Positions 39,634 through 52,631 of a stretch of DNA of 64,000 nucleotides are shown one piece after another (position 1 is the first letter of the stretch; every line of letters begins with the position of its first letter). The notes beneath the pieces were generated by a model. It was not told the origin of the DNA and ran no database searches. It saw only the letters and a program-made list of their open reading frames with translations. The translations under genes were made by a program, and so were the position numbers. Source of the DNA: Tomocerus qinae (taxonomy: Eukaryota > Arthropoda > Collembola > Entomobryomorpha > Tomoceridae). The DNA is taken from assembly GCA_020055645.1 (NCBI GenBank), contig CM034546.1, forward strand, positions 112,622,875 to 112,686,874. The letters are read 5' to 3'.

Positions 39634-42600
39634 ATGAAAAGCATTTCAGAGATGAGGATTACCGTTGTGCTCCTTTGGGCATCGATCTTTTTGTCCTTTT
39701 ATTCTCACTCTCATTCTCAGCCGATACCAGATGAAAATGTGGATATGGATGAGGAGGGCGAAGAAGCTTACCCGAACCCCAACGATTTGGCACTCAATGA
39801 CACAACCACCAACTATCCTCCATCCGACAATCCGGACCACCACAATTCCTTCATTGAATCACAAGATCAGAAGGTAAATCGTTCTCTGAAATTATTTTAT
39901 TATATAAGTTTGTCATCATTATCAAATTATTGATCATGGCTGCTCATGCCATGTATTGTGCTCCAAATACCTAGGAATTCTTTTGTGATTTTTTAAATCT
40001 TATTTTGGCTGGCAAAAGGAGAAAAATTTGATTAAAGCCACTTTTACCATTGCTTTAGTTGTATAAATGCTTTGTTGTCGATTTTCTCGTGGGTATAGCT
40101 ACTGTCATTATCAGTATACTGAAAGGGTTCTAGTAGACCTTCCTTCTATATAAAATATTCAATGCATCTCGATAGTTAGTAATGACAAGCGATGTCATTT
40201 CACATAGTTATTCCATATATTTTATGCAGTAATGACAGCAAATGGCAAATGTCATTTTTGTTGGGGGAAGAAACGAAGTTAAGTAGTTGGTGAGTTGATG
40301 CGTGATGCAACATTTTTGCGATGTTAGAATGTGATAACATTTTTGGGTTGAAACAGAGAGTTGTATGTAACTATATAATGGTGAAAAGTGCTTTTGAGGC
40401 CAGACTGGAAAATATTATACAATATTTTATGCATGTGATTTTAAGCTGCTTTTGAAGTATCTGATGTTTGTAGGAAAATTTTAATATCGTAAGCCTTCCG
40501 TTAAAAGCTTTAAAAGAACCTGACACGTCCTGTTGTTACTTGTTGTGTTGAATGTAGTTAGCATCCACGGTGAGTTTTATGGTAGTTTAAAGAATACTTT
40601 GGTTTATGTACACTATATGAATACATACATGAGCTCCTTTGCCTGCGAGAACATTAGGTTAGCTCTAGAGTACGCTTTTGACATATCTGTACATAAGGAA
40701 AAGGCAGTGATGGAAGAAAATTGAACGAAGCCTTTGAATTCCCGAATTGGATTTCGACTTGACAACCGAGTTCGTGGAGAAAGTACGTAACATTACATAG
40801 AAAGCTCGGTTTGGCTAATAATACTATGATTTATGTGTTACTACATAAACGTATAAGCAAAGTTCTTGGGGAATGGCAAGTTCTGGGAAAACATTGACAT
40901 GCTGCGGACAGAACACTTGCATGCATGTGTTAGTTATTATTTTCGTGTATATGTTAGCTACATAGTAATCGCAGAGCATACTGCCTAGTTCTGTAGCAAG
41001 TCTACCAAGTGAAAATCCGTCCTTTTATATATTATTTACCATGTCAGCCCACTCTTTACAATGAGTGTGAAATCAATTGTTTGAAAGTGACACTCTATTG
41101 TATCGCATATTCTCCAAATTGTATACACATTCATACCAAGTGTATGACACAAAGACTAATGTATGACACTGTCACCCTTTTATCCAAATTCCATTGTGTA
41201 TCCTAGCATGATTTTTAGTTTTCTGGACAAATTACAGTTTTGATTTCATTACAGTAATTAATTCTTGCTTGTTTGCTCGGAAATTGGAGCATTGGCTTTA
41301 ATTGAACTTTATGGATGGCTCTGCTACACGTATACGTTACTTAATGGTGCTGTGGTAATGATGCTCGAGATGATTGTAATTAGTCTAGGATCCGATAACC
41401 CTTCTGCTCAATTAGAAGGCATAGCTATCCCATAAAGTATTTGATCGTAGAGTCATAAACGAAGGAAATTGAACTCAGGCTGGACTTGTGACGATATTAT
41501 TTCCGACTTTATTCGAAATCTGCATGATAGTACTCTAATGTATATATCTCTCATACAGAATCAAGCTATACTAATCTAAGTATCATATCCTTTCTCTATG
41601 TGCCCTACATACAAAATGTGATTTGGTGCAATTCTCTATGGAATACTAAAATGTAGCAAATGTGCCGACCTGAATACTTCAATGGAAGTAAATGTAATAA
41701 CTGATAGTATTGCAATGGGAATAATATGTAGTTTAGAAGGAGAGTAGAGAAAGAGACTCTTTTGAGTCTTGTTTAAATTTTACCTTTGATTATTATTTGA
41801 GTTTTGCCTACTTAGCCAGTGTATAGAGAGAGAGACGTAATGTGCTGTGTAACTGTATCGTACCTACTAAACTGCTAATTTTGAGTAACCAATGCTAATG
41901 TAGTAATAGTAGTGCTATTTAAAGGGACATTGTTCTGTCCTGCTAACATTTAATTTACGTGGAATGAGCTAACATAACAACATAGAAGACAATGAGAGCG
42001 ACTAATGCAGAGAATTTGTAAGAGAATGACTGTAAATACCTACTTACTTAGTTATACATCTGTGGAGTGGGACGAATTGTATCAGTAGTAGTACTAAGAG
42101 TGTGTCTCTTTAAGCCATGCACTCAGAAACCGTGTTGAATTAGTATGTAGAGCACAAGACTAAACTGCAGTATAAAATAATATATGTTTAGACCGGCTAG
42201 GTTTACTTAGTTTCTGGATGAGTGCTTTCTTACTTGAATTCACTTCAGTCAGCATAGAGAAACAGATAGCTGATTCTATTGTGCTCTATTCGACATCAAA
42301 AGGCAACTTCAATCCAATCTACGAAACAGAACTTGGTACTTTAGTGTTGCTTGCCACTATTATTACAGAGCAGCTCTCTGTCTCTCTCTCTCTTCTTCTG
42401 CTTCACAGGAACGAGAGAGCGAGAGAGAGCCTGCCAGTTTTCTTGTTATTATAGGCTAAATGGGAGAAAGTGCCGACTTCAAAAGTTTCCTACTTTCCCA
42501 TCCTTCCAAAGGAAACGAGATTACAGACAATAAGGGACTAAATGTTAGCCTGTCCCCACTATTTACTCACCTACTATTTACTATCATATTTCTCGACTCT

Positions 42601-45600
42601 CCCCGACACTCCACAACTCTTATGGTTATCAATCCTTGTGCCAGAAGTACCTACAAGCACATGCAAACAGTACTAAAGCCTAAACAACTGACAACATCCT
42701 CCACCCAGATATTATTTGTTGTAAATATTGATACATGTAAAGGAATTCAAACAACAAGGCTCTGTCCTTCATTAAGTATGCATCGCTTAATGCATTTATG
42801 TAATGGATTAAACTACAGATTATTACATCTAGATAATTAAACTTTAAAGTAAACTTCCATGCACAGACTTTCAAAAATTACTAGCACTCGGTTAGCTCTA
42901 CATCCGTTACTCCGTTCCGCAATCTGTAACACTGAAATTCTCTAGTCTACTAACTATATGGACTGGAATTAATGAGAATATGACTCAGCTCTACTTAATT
43001 GCAACTACACTACTTTCCCTTTAAAAGCTATCATTTGTTGTGATCCTTGAAACTTTCTGCTTTAGATTATTTACCGTAATTACACTTTAACCAAAACCAG
43101 GCTAAATCTCTCGCTCTCTTCATGCCCAAGATATTCTCTGTGGAGGTGCTCTGAATATTGCAGTATCACCATGTGCAAAAATGTATTGTAATTTTCTTAT
43201 TGGGACACATTTCCTTTACATATGTATTTGGTGTAGACATCGACGATATTACATTCCAATTCTCCACTCCCCAGGTATATACTTTTAATTAAAAGCGAAC
43301 ATTAACAGATGTAATTTCAGTTTAAACATTTTAAATATGTAAAGAACGCCAGCATGTACAACACAGCGTTGAATTTCCAATCTTATAGGAATTCTATATT
43401 TTCACCTGTTTCATAAATGCTGTGATGAAAGGTTATGAAAGTATCAATACGGAAAAAGTTCAATCCAATCTGATAATTTATTTTCGCATTTTTCATCTAA
43501 AAACTACCAGTAAAAATGATAAAAGTATAAAAGCCCCTTAGATATAGCTGTATGTAGTGTATTACAATATTTCATAAAACTTAAAAATTGCATTTGGTGA
43601 AAGAGAAGTCTTGGAAAATATTGTATTTACATAGGGAAATTCACGTGAAGCGTATTGCACATAAACCTTACTGTAGATTGTAGAATAATGTTTTTAGGTT
43701 TTCTTTTTCTTTGTGTGGATTATTGATGGGATTGTTTATATTCATCATGTGAGCACACAAACGATAAAATTATGATTGCTAGATCTGCAGCTTTCCTACC
43801 AATAAGTGCACAAAGCAGAAGAAAAGAGCTCTTTTTGCTACGACCACGTATTATGGATGTATTTATGTATAAGTAAGAGTCAGATGTATAGCTGTATTCA
43901 ATTGTTGTGTAGAAACAAGTTTTAGTGCAGAAGTCTTCAATAATATTTAGCCATAACCCTGGAAAGTACTTTGATTTCCATCCATAAAGCATTCTGAGCA
44001 TCTTTTTTTCTCAAGGAAAACAAACAAAGGGTCTTGGTAGAGAGAATATATAGGATATAAATGCAGAATAGTAAATATGATGATGGTGACTGTTGTGAGT
44101 AGAGTGAATGAGGAGTAGATAAAGGTAATGGGAGCAATAATAATAATGTCTTGCATCAAACACGTAGTTGAGCTAACTGAGGCTGAGACTGAGTAGAAGT
44201 AGGAGTTCTGGTAATTCGGTAGGAGGGCAGGCTGCTTTTAAATCCCTCTCTGAACAGTTAACTATGTATAACCATTTGTTGTTCCTCCTATCGGCATTAT
44301 GTTATTAGTTTTAATGCCCTCGTATTTCCACAGAGTACATTATTTGTAGGACTTTCACTTTTGCCTATGAAGCAGTTCTTACGAGTAGTCTAGGAATGTC
44401 ACATGAAAAAATATATCTTTAGTATCTGTCCTTATCCGCAAAAAGTATAAGTAATGTATTTAACGATGTCAGTTTGAATTTCGCAAGGCATTTTATTATT
44501 GCTTTGATATTGTGTAAATACTGAAGAGAGAAAGCTAGAGAGAAAGTCATGAAAGCACAGAATTAATATTTTCAGATAGTAGTATGTGGTATGAAATAAT
44601 TGCTATACTTTCAAAGGAACGAGCATTCCTAATTTATATAGGGAGAAAAGGAAAGTGTATGCCTTTAGAAATGCTTATTCAACTATATTGGCCTAATTTC
44701 CTTTGGTCTGCAAAATCTGGTTTGCACTAATATGTCCTTTCTGCTGTGGATCGTTCGCAAGTTGTAAGTTGCCCAACTTTGAGAAACTCATTTTGTAATG
44801 TGAGTTAGCGTAAATCATGTAATAGCTAGATAGTATTTATCGTGAGACATTTGTATGAAATAATAGCTGAAATGTTTCTCTCTATACACGAATATGTGCA
44901 CACGGCGAGAGAAAGTGTAATTCTCGTTTGGGCTATACAATTCAGATAAACTACACAACACATGTAATAAGACTGTTTGCGATTGTGTAAGGGAGGTCAC
45001 CATAATGCTTCCTACTGTGTGCACATACAAATGTTGCACTATATAAACTAACATTAAAGAAAGTACTTATACTCATAGCATTTAGAGATTTGTAGATATC
45101 TTCGTCATGTCGTGTTCGAATTCGAAACGCAAGTTTGGTAAAAGTTCTATTTGCTGTTGAGTACGTACATTTAAGTTCTAATGGTACAGACTGTCTGATA
45201 TACTATGGTATTTTATAAGGCTACTTTTTGCTGACATTCGAAGCGAGAGAGCCCAAGCCTACTAAAGCTAAAGAGAGCTGAGGCAAAGGAGATCAAGCCA
45301 GAGCAGGGCAAGCTGTTAAGGTAGGGATTTCTGTGCAGTGCCGACGTATGAATAGGACAGGAGCTTGAATATTTTATGCGCCACGAAACGATACTGATAT
45401 AACGAGAGTTGCATCAGAACTCTGGCATTGTTAACTCACACTTTTCCTACTTCACTGAATTCCCAGAATTGGATTGTCGTGTAGTGCAGTCTGGAGTAGA
45501 CTAATGTCTACTTTGAATGTTTCAATGTACTCCTCAAGTCTAATGGATATAGCCACGCTCTCTCAGCCTACTTATGTCTAAGTTTATCCTTCATTTTCTT

Positions 45601-48600
45601 GTCCTAATGCTTATGCTTATTGCTGACACTTGCTCTACCTCTCCATTATTGTACTGCGACATATGATTTTGACAACTCTTAAGTACAATCCCAAACTTTA
45701 CGACTAATGCATAAACCATGAGTCTTATGGGGAAATATAGAGCCAAAACACCTGAATTTCACACTTACCTATTTCTCCTCACTATCTTATACATTCTCCC
45801 GACATTGTTTTATCATTAGTTCATTGTGTCATACCAGTAAATATCCTAGACGCATGAGAATCTGAATATTAATCTTTTTATCTTCCAATTTTGCATAAAA
45901 GTAGCTCAATGTACCAGTGCGTACTTAATTATTGTATTATAAACAAGTGTACATAGTAAATTCCCATTCTATTCATAACTTTCATGCAATCCATATCCAT
46001 TCCTTTACATATTAAATAATTCCTGCTGCTGAAAATCTGAAATAGAAAGCTAGGAAAATTTCCTATCCGGTCCTTTATCAAAAAAGGCTTGTTTTGAGTT
46101 TTGATTCTATACCTTACGCTCCCTGTTAGAAATAATATTCTATTGATTATCTCACGACAGTGAAGTCTATTGGAGCGATTTCAGATTTTTGGTATCATTA
46201 GAGGACTAATAGGTTATTCAATATCTTTTGAAATTTATTTCAAACTTAAAACTTTAGATTCCAAATTTGTACGAAGTGTAAAATGAAATGTCAAAAATTG
46301 AATTTGGTTTTTGTAGGTTCTTTATCAGATGCTGGATGAGAAGTTCGCGTTATTAGTAAATGTAGATGATATATCAAGTAAAAGGAGGGATTTTTGCAGG
46401 ATGACCAAATTTGAATTTCTTGAAAATGTAAAAATATCAACTGAGTTTGCAAATATCACAGTGGAGAAGATCGATCTCATTGTAAATTTTCTTTATAAAC
46501 TGATGAAGAAAGAGCCAAAGTCGAAAGGTAAGAATAGAAAGCAATGTTTGAAATGAATGTAAATGTCATCTGAATAAATATAATAAAGAGATTATTGTGG
46601 CACAGACAATGAAGATGTATACAAATACATTCTGAATACGTTGCAAGCAGAGAAGAAAGTGGAGTCTTTACGACTGCTTATTTACAAGTTTGGAGGAGAC
46701 AGGCAAACATTATACAAACCAATGGCCAACATGACATTAGAGAAAGAGACAGTCCAGACTGAAATAATAGAAGAGCTACCTTGGTTTCACAATCCAAAAG
46801 TTGAATCTGATAAAAAGTTGATCTCTCTGGAAAAGCACTCAATGCCGCGACACAAAATTGACGAAAACATTAGTTCAAGTTGGACATGGCCGTATTTCAA
46901 TTGCAGCAATGCAAGTGTTGATCCAGACCATGAAAGTAGTAAATCCAATGATACTGTTATTGACAAGAGACGTTGGCTAGTATCTTACACAGCCTGGTTT
47001 CCTATCAACCCACCTGCAAGCGGGTAACTACATTGTTTATGTGGAATAATTTTAAACTATATAAATGGTATACCTATGTCAATTTTGTTTTTATGTCACA
47101 TTATATTAGATCCACCACAAATCTTATAATATTATTTTGTTATTCTATAGGGACTATGGACACTTTGGAGAATTGAGTTTCGACATAGATCTGACTCCTT
47201 ATGACATCAATCAATGTGGGTTTGAACAAGAAGCAGACAGGTCTCTAGACGCAGAGACTAACCCTCTTCATTTTTTTCGAGATACTCACAAATGTGATAG
47301 AACGCCTCGCCGAACAAGCAAAGTAAAGTGATATTATTTCTGACATGATGTAAACTTAAAATAGCAGTTTTATTCTCAAATCGCTTTAGATTAGATTGAT
47401 TTATACCTTAACCAAATACATTTACATGTTCAATATGTAACCAAAACGATATAAAGAACATACCGCGTAAACTCTCGAGTACATTTCAGTTTGAATCACT
47501 GGTACAAATCCTTTGAAACAAGATAAATTTCCGCAACAAAATGGATGTGACATATGGGAAATGAACCAATGAACAATTTATGAAATTTCTGTGCAATCTA
47601 AACTAAAATGTACTCCAAAGTTTGAGTTTCGGGGCTATATATCTTCATTAAATGTATCTTCCCCAGATACTCCTATTAATTTCTCTCTGTGAATTCTTGA
47701 ATTATATACAGTGCCATTTCATCTCTGGAAAAGGATGGAACTCCGGAAGTTACGAGTGCAGATGTTGTAATAATACATACGCCTATAACAAAACTCTAAA
47801 TAATACAATAAGCGGAATGTTTGCAGAAGGTGGCCATTCTAACTTTGGACATTTCACCATAAAAATAACCACATTTCCCTAAAGTAATAAGTATAAGATG
47901 TCCTATTCTAACTTTCAGCTGCTTGGGATACGTGGAGAAATAAAAAAAGCAATGGCAAGGATTCAGTCATGTATCCTGCCATTGTCAGTTGTAAAACTTG
48001 TCCTCAGGGTTGTGATAACTGTATGGATGGAGTTTCATGCATGGCTCCAATGAATTGGGTTTTTAGGTGAGATTTACTATGCAGCTAATGAAACATAATA
48101 ATATTTACCTAGAAACTAAATTACTTTTCTCTTTTAGGTTGATTCTCTTGTGTGTCTCAATAATCTGCTCTGTGGGATCCATCGGTCTTGTTCTTCTCAC
48201 TTTCAAATTCAGGAAACTTCCAGTCTTCAAGACTTCGTCTCCCACCTTTCATTGCATCACTCTATTGGGTTGCATGATCATGTATTCAGAGGTATTCTAT
48301 TCATTCAACCATTCCATTCAAAAGATAATTTCAAACAGCGGATTTCGATGTTTGAATTAAAAGTTTCTATGCTAATCCGATTGTAGAATTACAATATTAC
48401 AGATTCTGAAGTTATGATACATTAATGCAAACATTTTAGCCGCTTCAGTAAAGAGAACCGTTTAGCTTTCCTTTATTTTGAGATAATGAAAAGTAAACAA
48501 TACCAAATTTGATACATTCAAAGGTTTAATGTGGCATACAACATACTGTTGGAATCTGTTTTTCCTAAGACTTTATTATTATAGCATAGACTAAATTATA

Positions 48601-50016
48601 GCCATACTTAATAATGATTTTCCTTATATACCTAAATTGTATCAAATTTCCCAAATCATAAACTTATAAAGTTTGAATGTTTATCTTTATTTTTAGATGC
48701 TAGCTCTATTCCCTGTTCTTGACCAAGCTGCTTGTGTAGCTGTGAAATGGACGAGACACTTAGGTTTCAGCATAACGTACACAGCTCTTTATATGAAACT
48801 TTGCAGGTATTAATGGATTATTTATATGTATAATGTACCTATACTTACACAATAATCATTTAAATTCGCCATTAGCTTATTTCCTATTTGACGTTATTAT
48901 GTTTGTTATCGCTCTAGAGTTTATCTGACGTTCCGAGTTAAATCTGCTCATAAAATAAAACTTACGGAGAAACATTTGTTGCATTGGATGAGTCCCATCA
49001 TGGTGATTATGCTACTGTACCTATTTGCATGGACAATCAGTGATCCACCTTCTACCGAATTTATGTACACATTAGACGATCTCAAATTCCTTCAGTGCGT
49101 CTATAACTGGTAATCATTCAAATGTTGCATCACTACACTTAATTAATGATAACGGTCATCGTATAATATATTCATGAAAATTGTGCCTTCAAACGATAAT
49201 AATGATTGTACAGGTGGGATCATGCTCTTGCCATTGGTGAGGTTATATTTCTTGCCTATGGTGTTTGGATATGCTGGAGAATCCGAGAAAACCCAGATGC
49301 TCAATTTATCTCATACTCTATTTACAATATTGCATTTGTCAATGTCCTAATGGTTTCATTGCAGTAAGTTTGATTTACTTCTAACGTATAAAAGATTACT
49401 GTTTATATAAGCTCTCTCAAAATTTACAATATCTTGTAACTATTGTATCATATTGCGTTTTAAATATTTAAAATCTTTGTTTAGTTTACTCATCGTTCCG
49501 CAAGCTGGACCTGATACCAAATATTTATTGGCATTTCTTCGCACACAAATGAGCACAACTGTGACAATAGCTTTTGTCTTTGGAAGCAAAGTAAGTACAG
49601 ATAATATTAATAGTTGTATGTCATTTAAGTGGAAAACTTTAAATGGATGTCACAAAATAAAATCTCTATTTAGCTATGCAGCGTTTTACGTGGAGACCCG
49701 TCTGCACTTAAGGAGATTCCTAATTCTGCCAACGGATTTGGGCATGAAACTTTAGATCTAGGAGAAGAAAATCAGCAACTTAAAGTAATAATGATTACTT
49801 GAAAGATGTTTTACTATACAATTTTACCCTGATGAAGAATTCTAATATTGAAATTAATTTTATTTGCAGGAAGAACTACAAAAAATGGCCACTCAAATTG
49901 AACGACTCAAATCATATGCTATGTGCAAAAACAATCCTCATTTAAAACAGTCTAGCATAAACATTTCAAACGCTGATATTGATTTCAATCATCTGGAGTC
50001 TCTAACAACACTTTGA
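39634..50016 (+). CDS. GPR158/179-like metabotropic glycine/orphan class C receptor
   Basis: Thirteen exons: 39634-39873, 46317-46527, 46606-47023, 47151-47322, 47712-47829, 47919-48066, 48138-48291, 48697-48806, 48918-49109, 49214-49363, 49485-49590, 49674-49784, 49870-50016 (TGA). All join in phase to 758 residues. A signal peptide is followed by an acidic Pro/Asn-rich linker (about 30-80), a Cache-like ectodomain (about 100-345: Ser-Trp-Thr-Trp-Pro-Tyr, Asp-Ile-Asp-Leu...Asp-Ile-Asn-Gln-Cys), a Cys-rich EGF-like stalk (about 348-433: Tyr-Glu-Cys-Arg-Cys-Cys, then Cys-x2-Cys-x3-Cys-x2-Cys-x5-Cys), seven membrane segments (about 436-673) and a short tail with a coiled coil ([20 protein letters not shown]). 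Family members sense glycine through Cache and act through RGS/Go complexes at neuronal membranes. The tail, about 85 residues, is far shorter than in the vertebrate receptors. The join of exon 1 across the 6.4-kb intron rests on phase 0 and the signal peptide. Confidence 0.9.
39874..46316 (+). other. first intron of the receptor gene (6.4 kb)
   Basis: Bounded by gtaaat and tttttgtag. It contains no exon I can support. The plus strand is pyrimidine-rich at 42.2-43.1 kb (CT microsatellite-like runs around 42370-42430), which produces the 126-codon open frame at 42460-42840. No domains are seen in any frame. Confidence 0.65.
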
Positions 50017-50416
50017 CTAGTTTTGAAACCAGATACATGTGAGACTTGGTTGTAAGGCCTAAATGAACGGTCAAGTTGGTACAAATAGCGAATTTACATT
50101 TGATGTAATATGTTCACTCCCAGATATGTACATACCCTCCCAAATTACTATTTTCATTGCTTCATTTTTTACTCCACCTCAGATAGAGATAAAATTACAA
50201 CTCCACACAACTAGTTATACAGTCACACACTTACCTACCCAATTATTTGGAAACGCACCGACTGTACTATTAGTTACAATATAAATGTTTTTCATGTGCA
50301 ACGTAGATAATTAGTAGAAATGATATTGTTGTCGGCCTAGTAAAAGCCCGAAATCGAATCTAAATTGGATTGCGTGGCAAAAGAAGACGACCTAATGGTA
50401 TAAGATATTATGAAAC

Positions 50417-50422
50417 AATAAA
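50417..50422 (+). terminator. AATAAA polyadenylation signal
   Basis: AATAAA 400 bp after the receptor stop codon and 230 bp before the start codon of the EF-hand gene. Confidence 0.45.
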
Positions 50423-50651
50423 ATGTAACTGTAACGTAGAACTCCTGATAATAAATCTGAATTAATTATCACTACACTCCTCTAATTGTGTCAAGTGCAT
50501 AACATAGTAGATAAGATATAAGCAAGTTGCAAGATAAGAGTCTGGTAATGAAGTCTGGTTTCGTATTAGGGTACTAAATTACTGTATAGTTATTTCTCTA
50601 TGTAGGTATTCGTAATTATTTTCTTCTTTCTAATATCTAAAAAATTCAATC

Positions 50652-52378
50652 ATGAATATTTCTCTGGTAGTTCTTACCGTAAGTATTTTCTTAGCAGCTG
50701 TTAATGCTGATGCAGAAAAAGAGTCTACTGAAAGTTGTTCCGCAAATGGAGACGATTGTGGAGAAGAAGGTACAAAATATCTTTTAATTTAGCATTACTT
50801 TCTGAAGAAATCGAATTTAAATTAACAATGCCTTATTTTATTCTTATGTACAATACCTTTTGCAGATAGCAGTCCTAGTTTCTGGCAGATAGGCGATACA
50901 GGCTTCTCTAAGGTAATGTATTCGAAAGAAAATGTATAAATCAATTATTGTAGAGATTAGTAAAATGTATTTGATATAGGATGAGCTGTTTTCCCATTTA
51001 AAAGACCTGGGAGAGGAAATGAATGCGTTGGAAATGGTAATAGTCATGTCTTTTCTGGATGGAAATAACGATAACATAGTCTCTGAGGCAGAATTTCAGA
51101 AAGTTTTGACTCAGCGGCATGATCTGATTGCTCAAACTTCCTTCAATGTCTTCAATAGTTTTGATGCTGACCTGAATGGGTTGATTACTTTGGTAAATTT
51201 ATTTATTTTGCCCAACATAATTTGTAAGATTATTTACTGTTAGTTTAATTTCATCTTCTGCTCTATCAATAGGAAGAAATCCAAGCAACTTTAGGAGAAG
51301 CTGCAGATACAGAAGAAATAGTTTTAATTTCTTTGGATATAGATGCTTTTCCCGAGAGTCAAGTGGACATACTCGGTTTCTTCAAACCTTTAATTCGCTT
51401 AGGGAAGGACATTTCAAAAGTTTTGACACCATTCCTTCAGCTACATCATTTGCTTCCACTTGAATCCAAGAAAGCGATTGAAGGAACCTTGAAAATGTTT
51501 AAGGATATCGATACGGATGGAGATGGAAATCTTATTACTGTATACAAACATTGGGGAATACCAAAGTATAGATATTTCAGGAAAGTTATATAATAAATGA
51601 TTTACTTAAATTCGTAGGAAGAATACTTGAGATCAATGAGTCGCCCTCTTCCCAACGGACAAACTCTTACGGATGAGCAGAAACTAGCAATTTTCGGTAC
51701 TTTGGATACTAATAAAGATGATAAAGTTTCTTACTTGGAATTTCAAGTAATTATGCCTCAAAAGCAGAAAGATTTCACCGAAAATCTACAAGGAATATTC
51801 AAAGAAACGGATACTGATGGCGACGGATTTATTACTCAAGTAACAATTGGTGTTCTTCCAAGTATTTTACATAAATTACAATTACTGCTATACGGTTTAC
51901 GATTTTATACTTTTAGGAAGAGCTGAGAACACATTTGCATACACAAAGTTCTTTACTTAAAATTCCTGCGCCGAGTGAAGCTGAGATTGAGGAGACTTTT
52001 GCTAAGCTTGATAAAGATGAAGACGATAAATTATCGCTTGAAGAAATGAAAGCTCTAATTGAAGAATTCAAGAAAATACAGAAGACCAGACATTCAATGG
52101 CTTTCCAGGAGCTTGACAAAGACGGGGATGGAAAGCTGTCTAAAGTAATTCTGCACAAAGATATATTTTGATTTAAAGTATAGATTGAAATTATGTACAT
52201 TGTGGTTGTTAAAATTTTATAGGATGAAATTCAAGAAATTGTTAGCATAATGGAACAACGAAGTGGACAAAAAATCGATCCTGAACTCCTAACGAAAATG
52301 CTGGACACTAACGAAGATGGATCCGTGACATTTGATGAAGTACAAGCATTAATACAAAGATTTTCACCACAAGAATAA
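50652..52378 (+). CDS. secreted multi-EF-hand calcium-binding protein
   Basis: Seven exons (50652-50769, 50866-50912, 50980-51192, 51273-51539, 51618-51839, 51917-52144, 52223-52378, TAA) give 416 residues. Residues 1-18 are a signal peptide (MNISLVVLTVSIFLAAVNA). Nine EF-hand units follow. Loops include DGNNDNIVSEAE (82-93), DADLNGLITLEE (117-128), DTDGDGNLITEE, DTNKDDKVSYLE, DTDGDGFITQEE, DKDEDDKLSLEE, DKDGDGKLSKDE and DTNEDGSVTFDE. The third unit (in exon 4, Asp-Ile-Asp-Ala-Phe-Pro) is degenerate. There is no KDEL-type tail (ends Phe-Ser-Pro-Gln-Glu), so secretion is more likely than ER retention, unlike the six-EF-hand CREC/reticulocalbin proteins. A role in extracellular or vesicular calcium buffering is inferred. 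Four introns split alternate EF loops after position 10 in phase 0. It converges on the inositol phosphate synthase gene; AATAAA lies at 52433. Confidence 0.93.
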
Positions 52379-52432
52379 GTTGACCTATAGGATAGACTTG
52401 ATGTATGACAAATATTTGGATTTCTTTTACCT

Positions 52433-52438
52433 AATAAA
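52433..52438 (+). terminator. AATAAA polyadenylation signal
   Basis: AATAAA 55 bp after the stop codon of the EF-hand gene. Confidence 0.75.
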
Positions 52439-52625
52439 ATGATTCAATGCCATTCGTATTTGTCCGAGATATACATATAGCAAGTTGATATTCATAGATC
52501 GCAATTCTACTGATAATATTTACTGATTAGATTTTCTGTCTAAGTAAATGACAAAAGATTGATGAAGTTTCCAAATCAAATGGGCGTGCAAACAAAATAG
52601 ATTTCATTAAAATCGTGGAATTGAT

Positions 52626-52631
52626 TTTATT
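52626..52631 (-). terminator. candidate AATAAA of the convergent synthase gene
   Basis: TTTATT on the plus strand, 555 bp beyond the synthase stop codon. It would make a long 3' UTR and leave under 200 bp between the two convergent transcripts. A nearer variant signal could be used instead. Confidence 0.3.

Noticed and set aside
42460-42840. 126-codon open frame on plus inside receptor intron 1
   Set aside because: It is produced by a C/T-rich tract that contains a CT microsatellite. No splice sites connect it in frame with the receptor, and no domain is seen.
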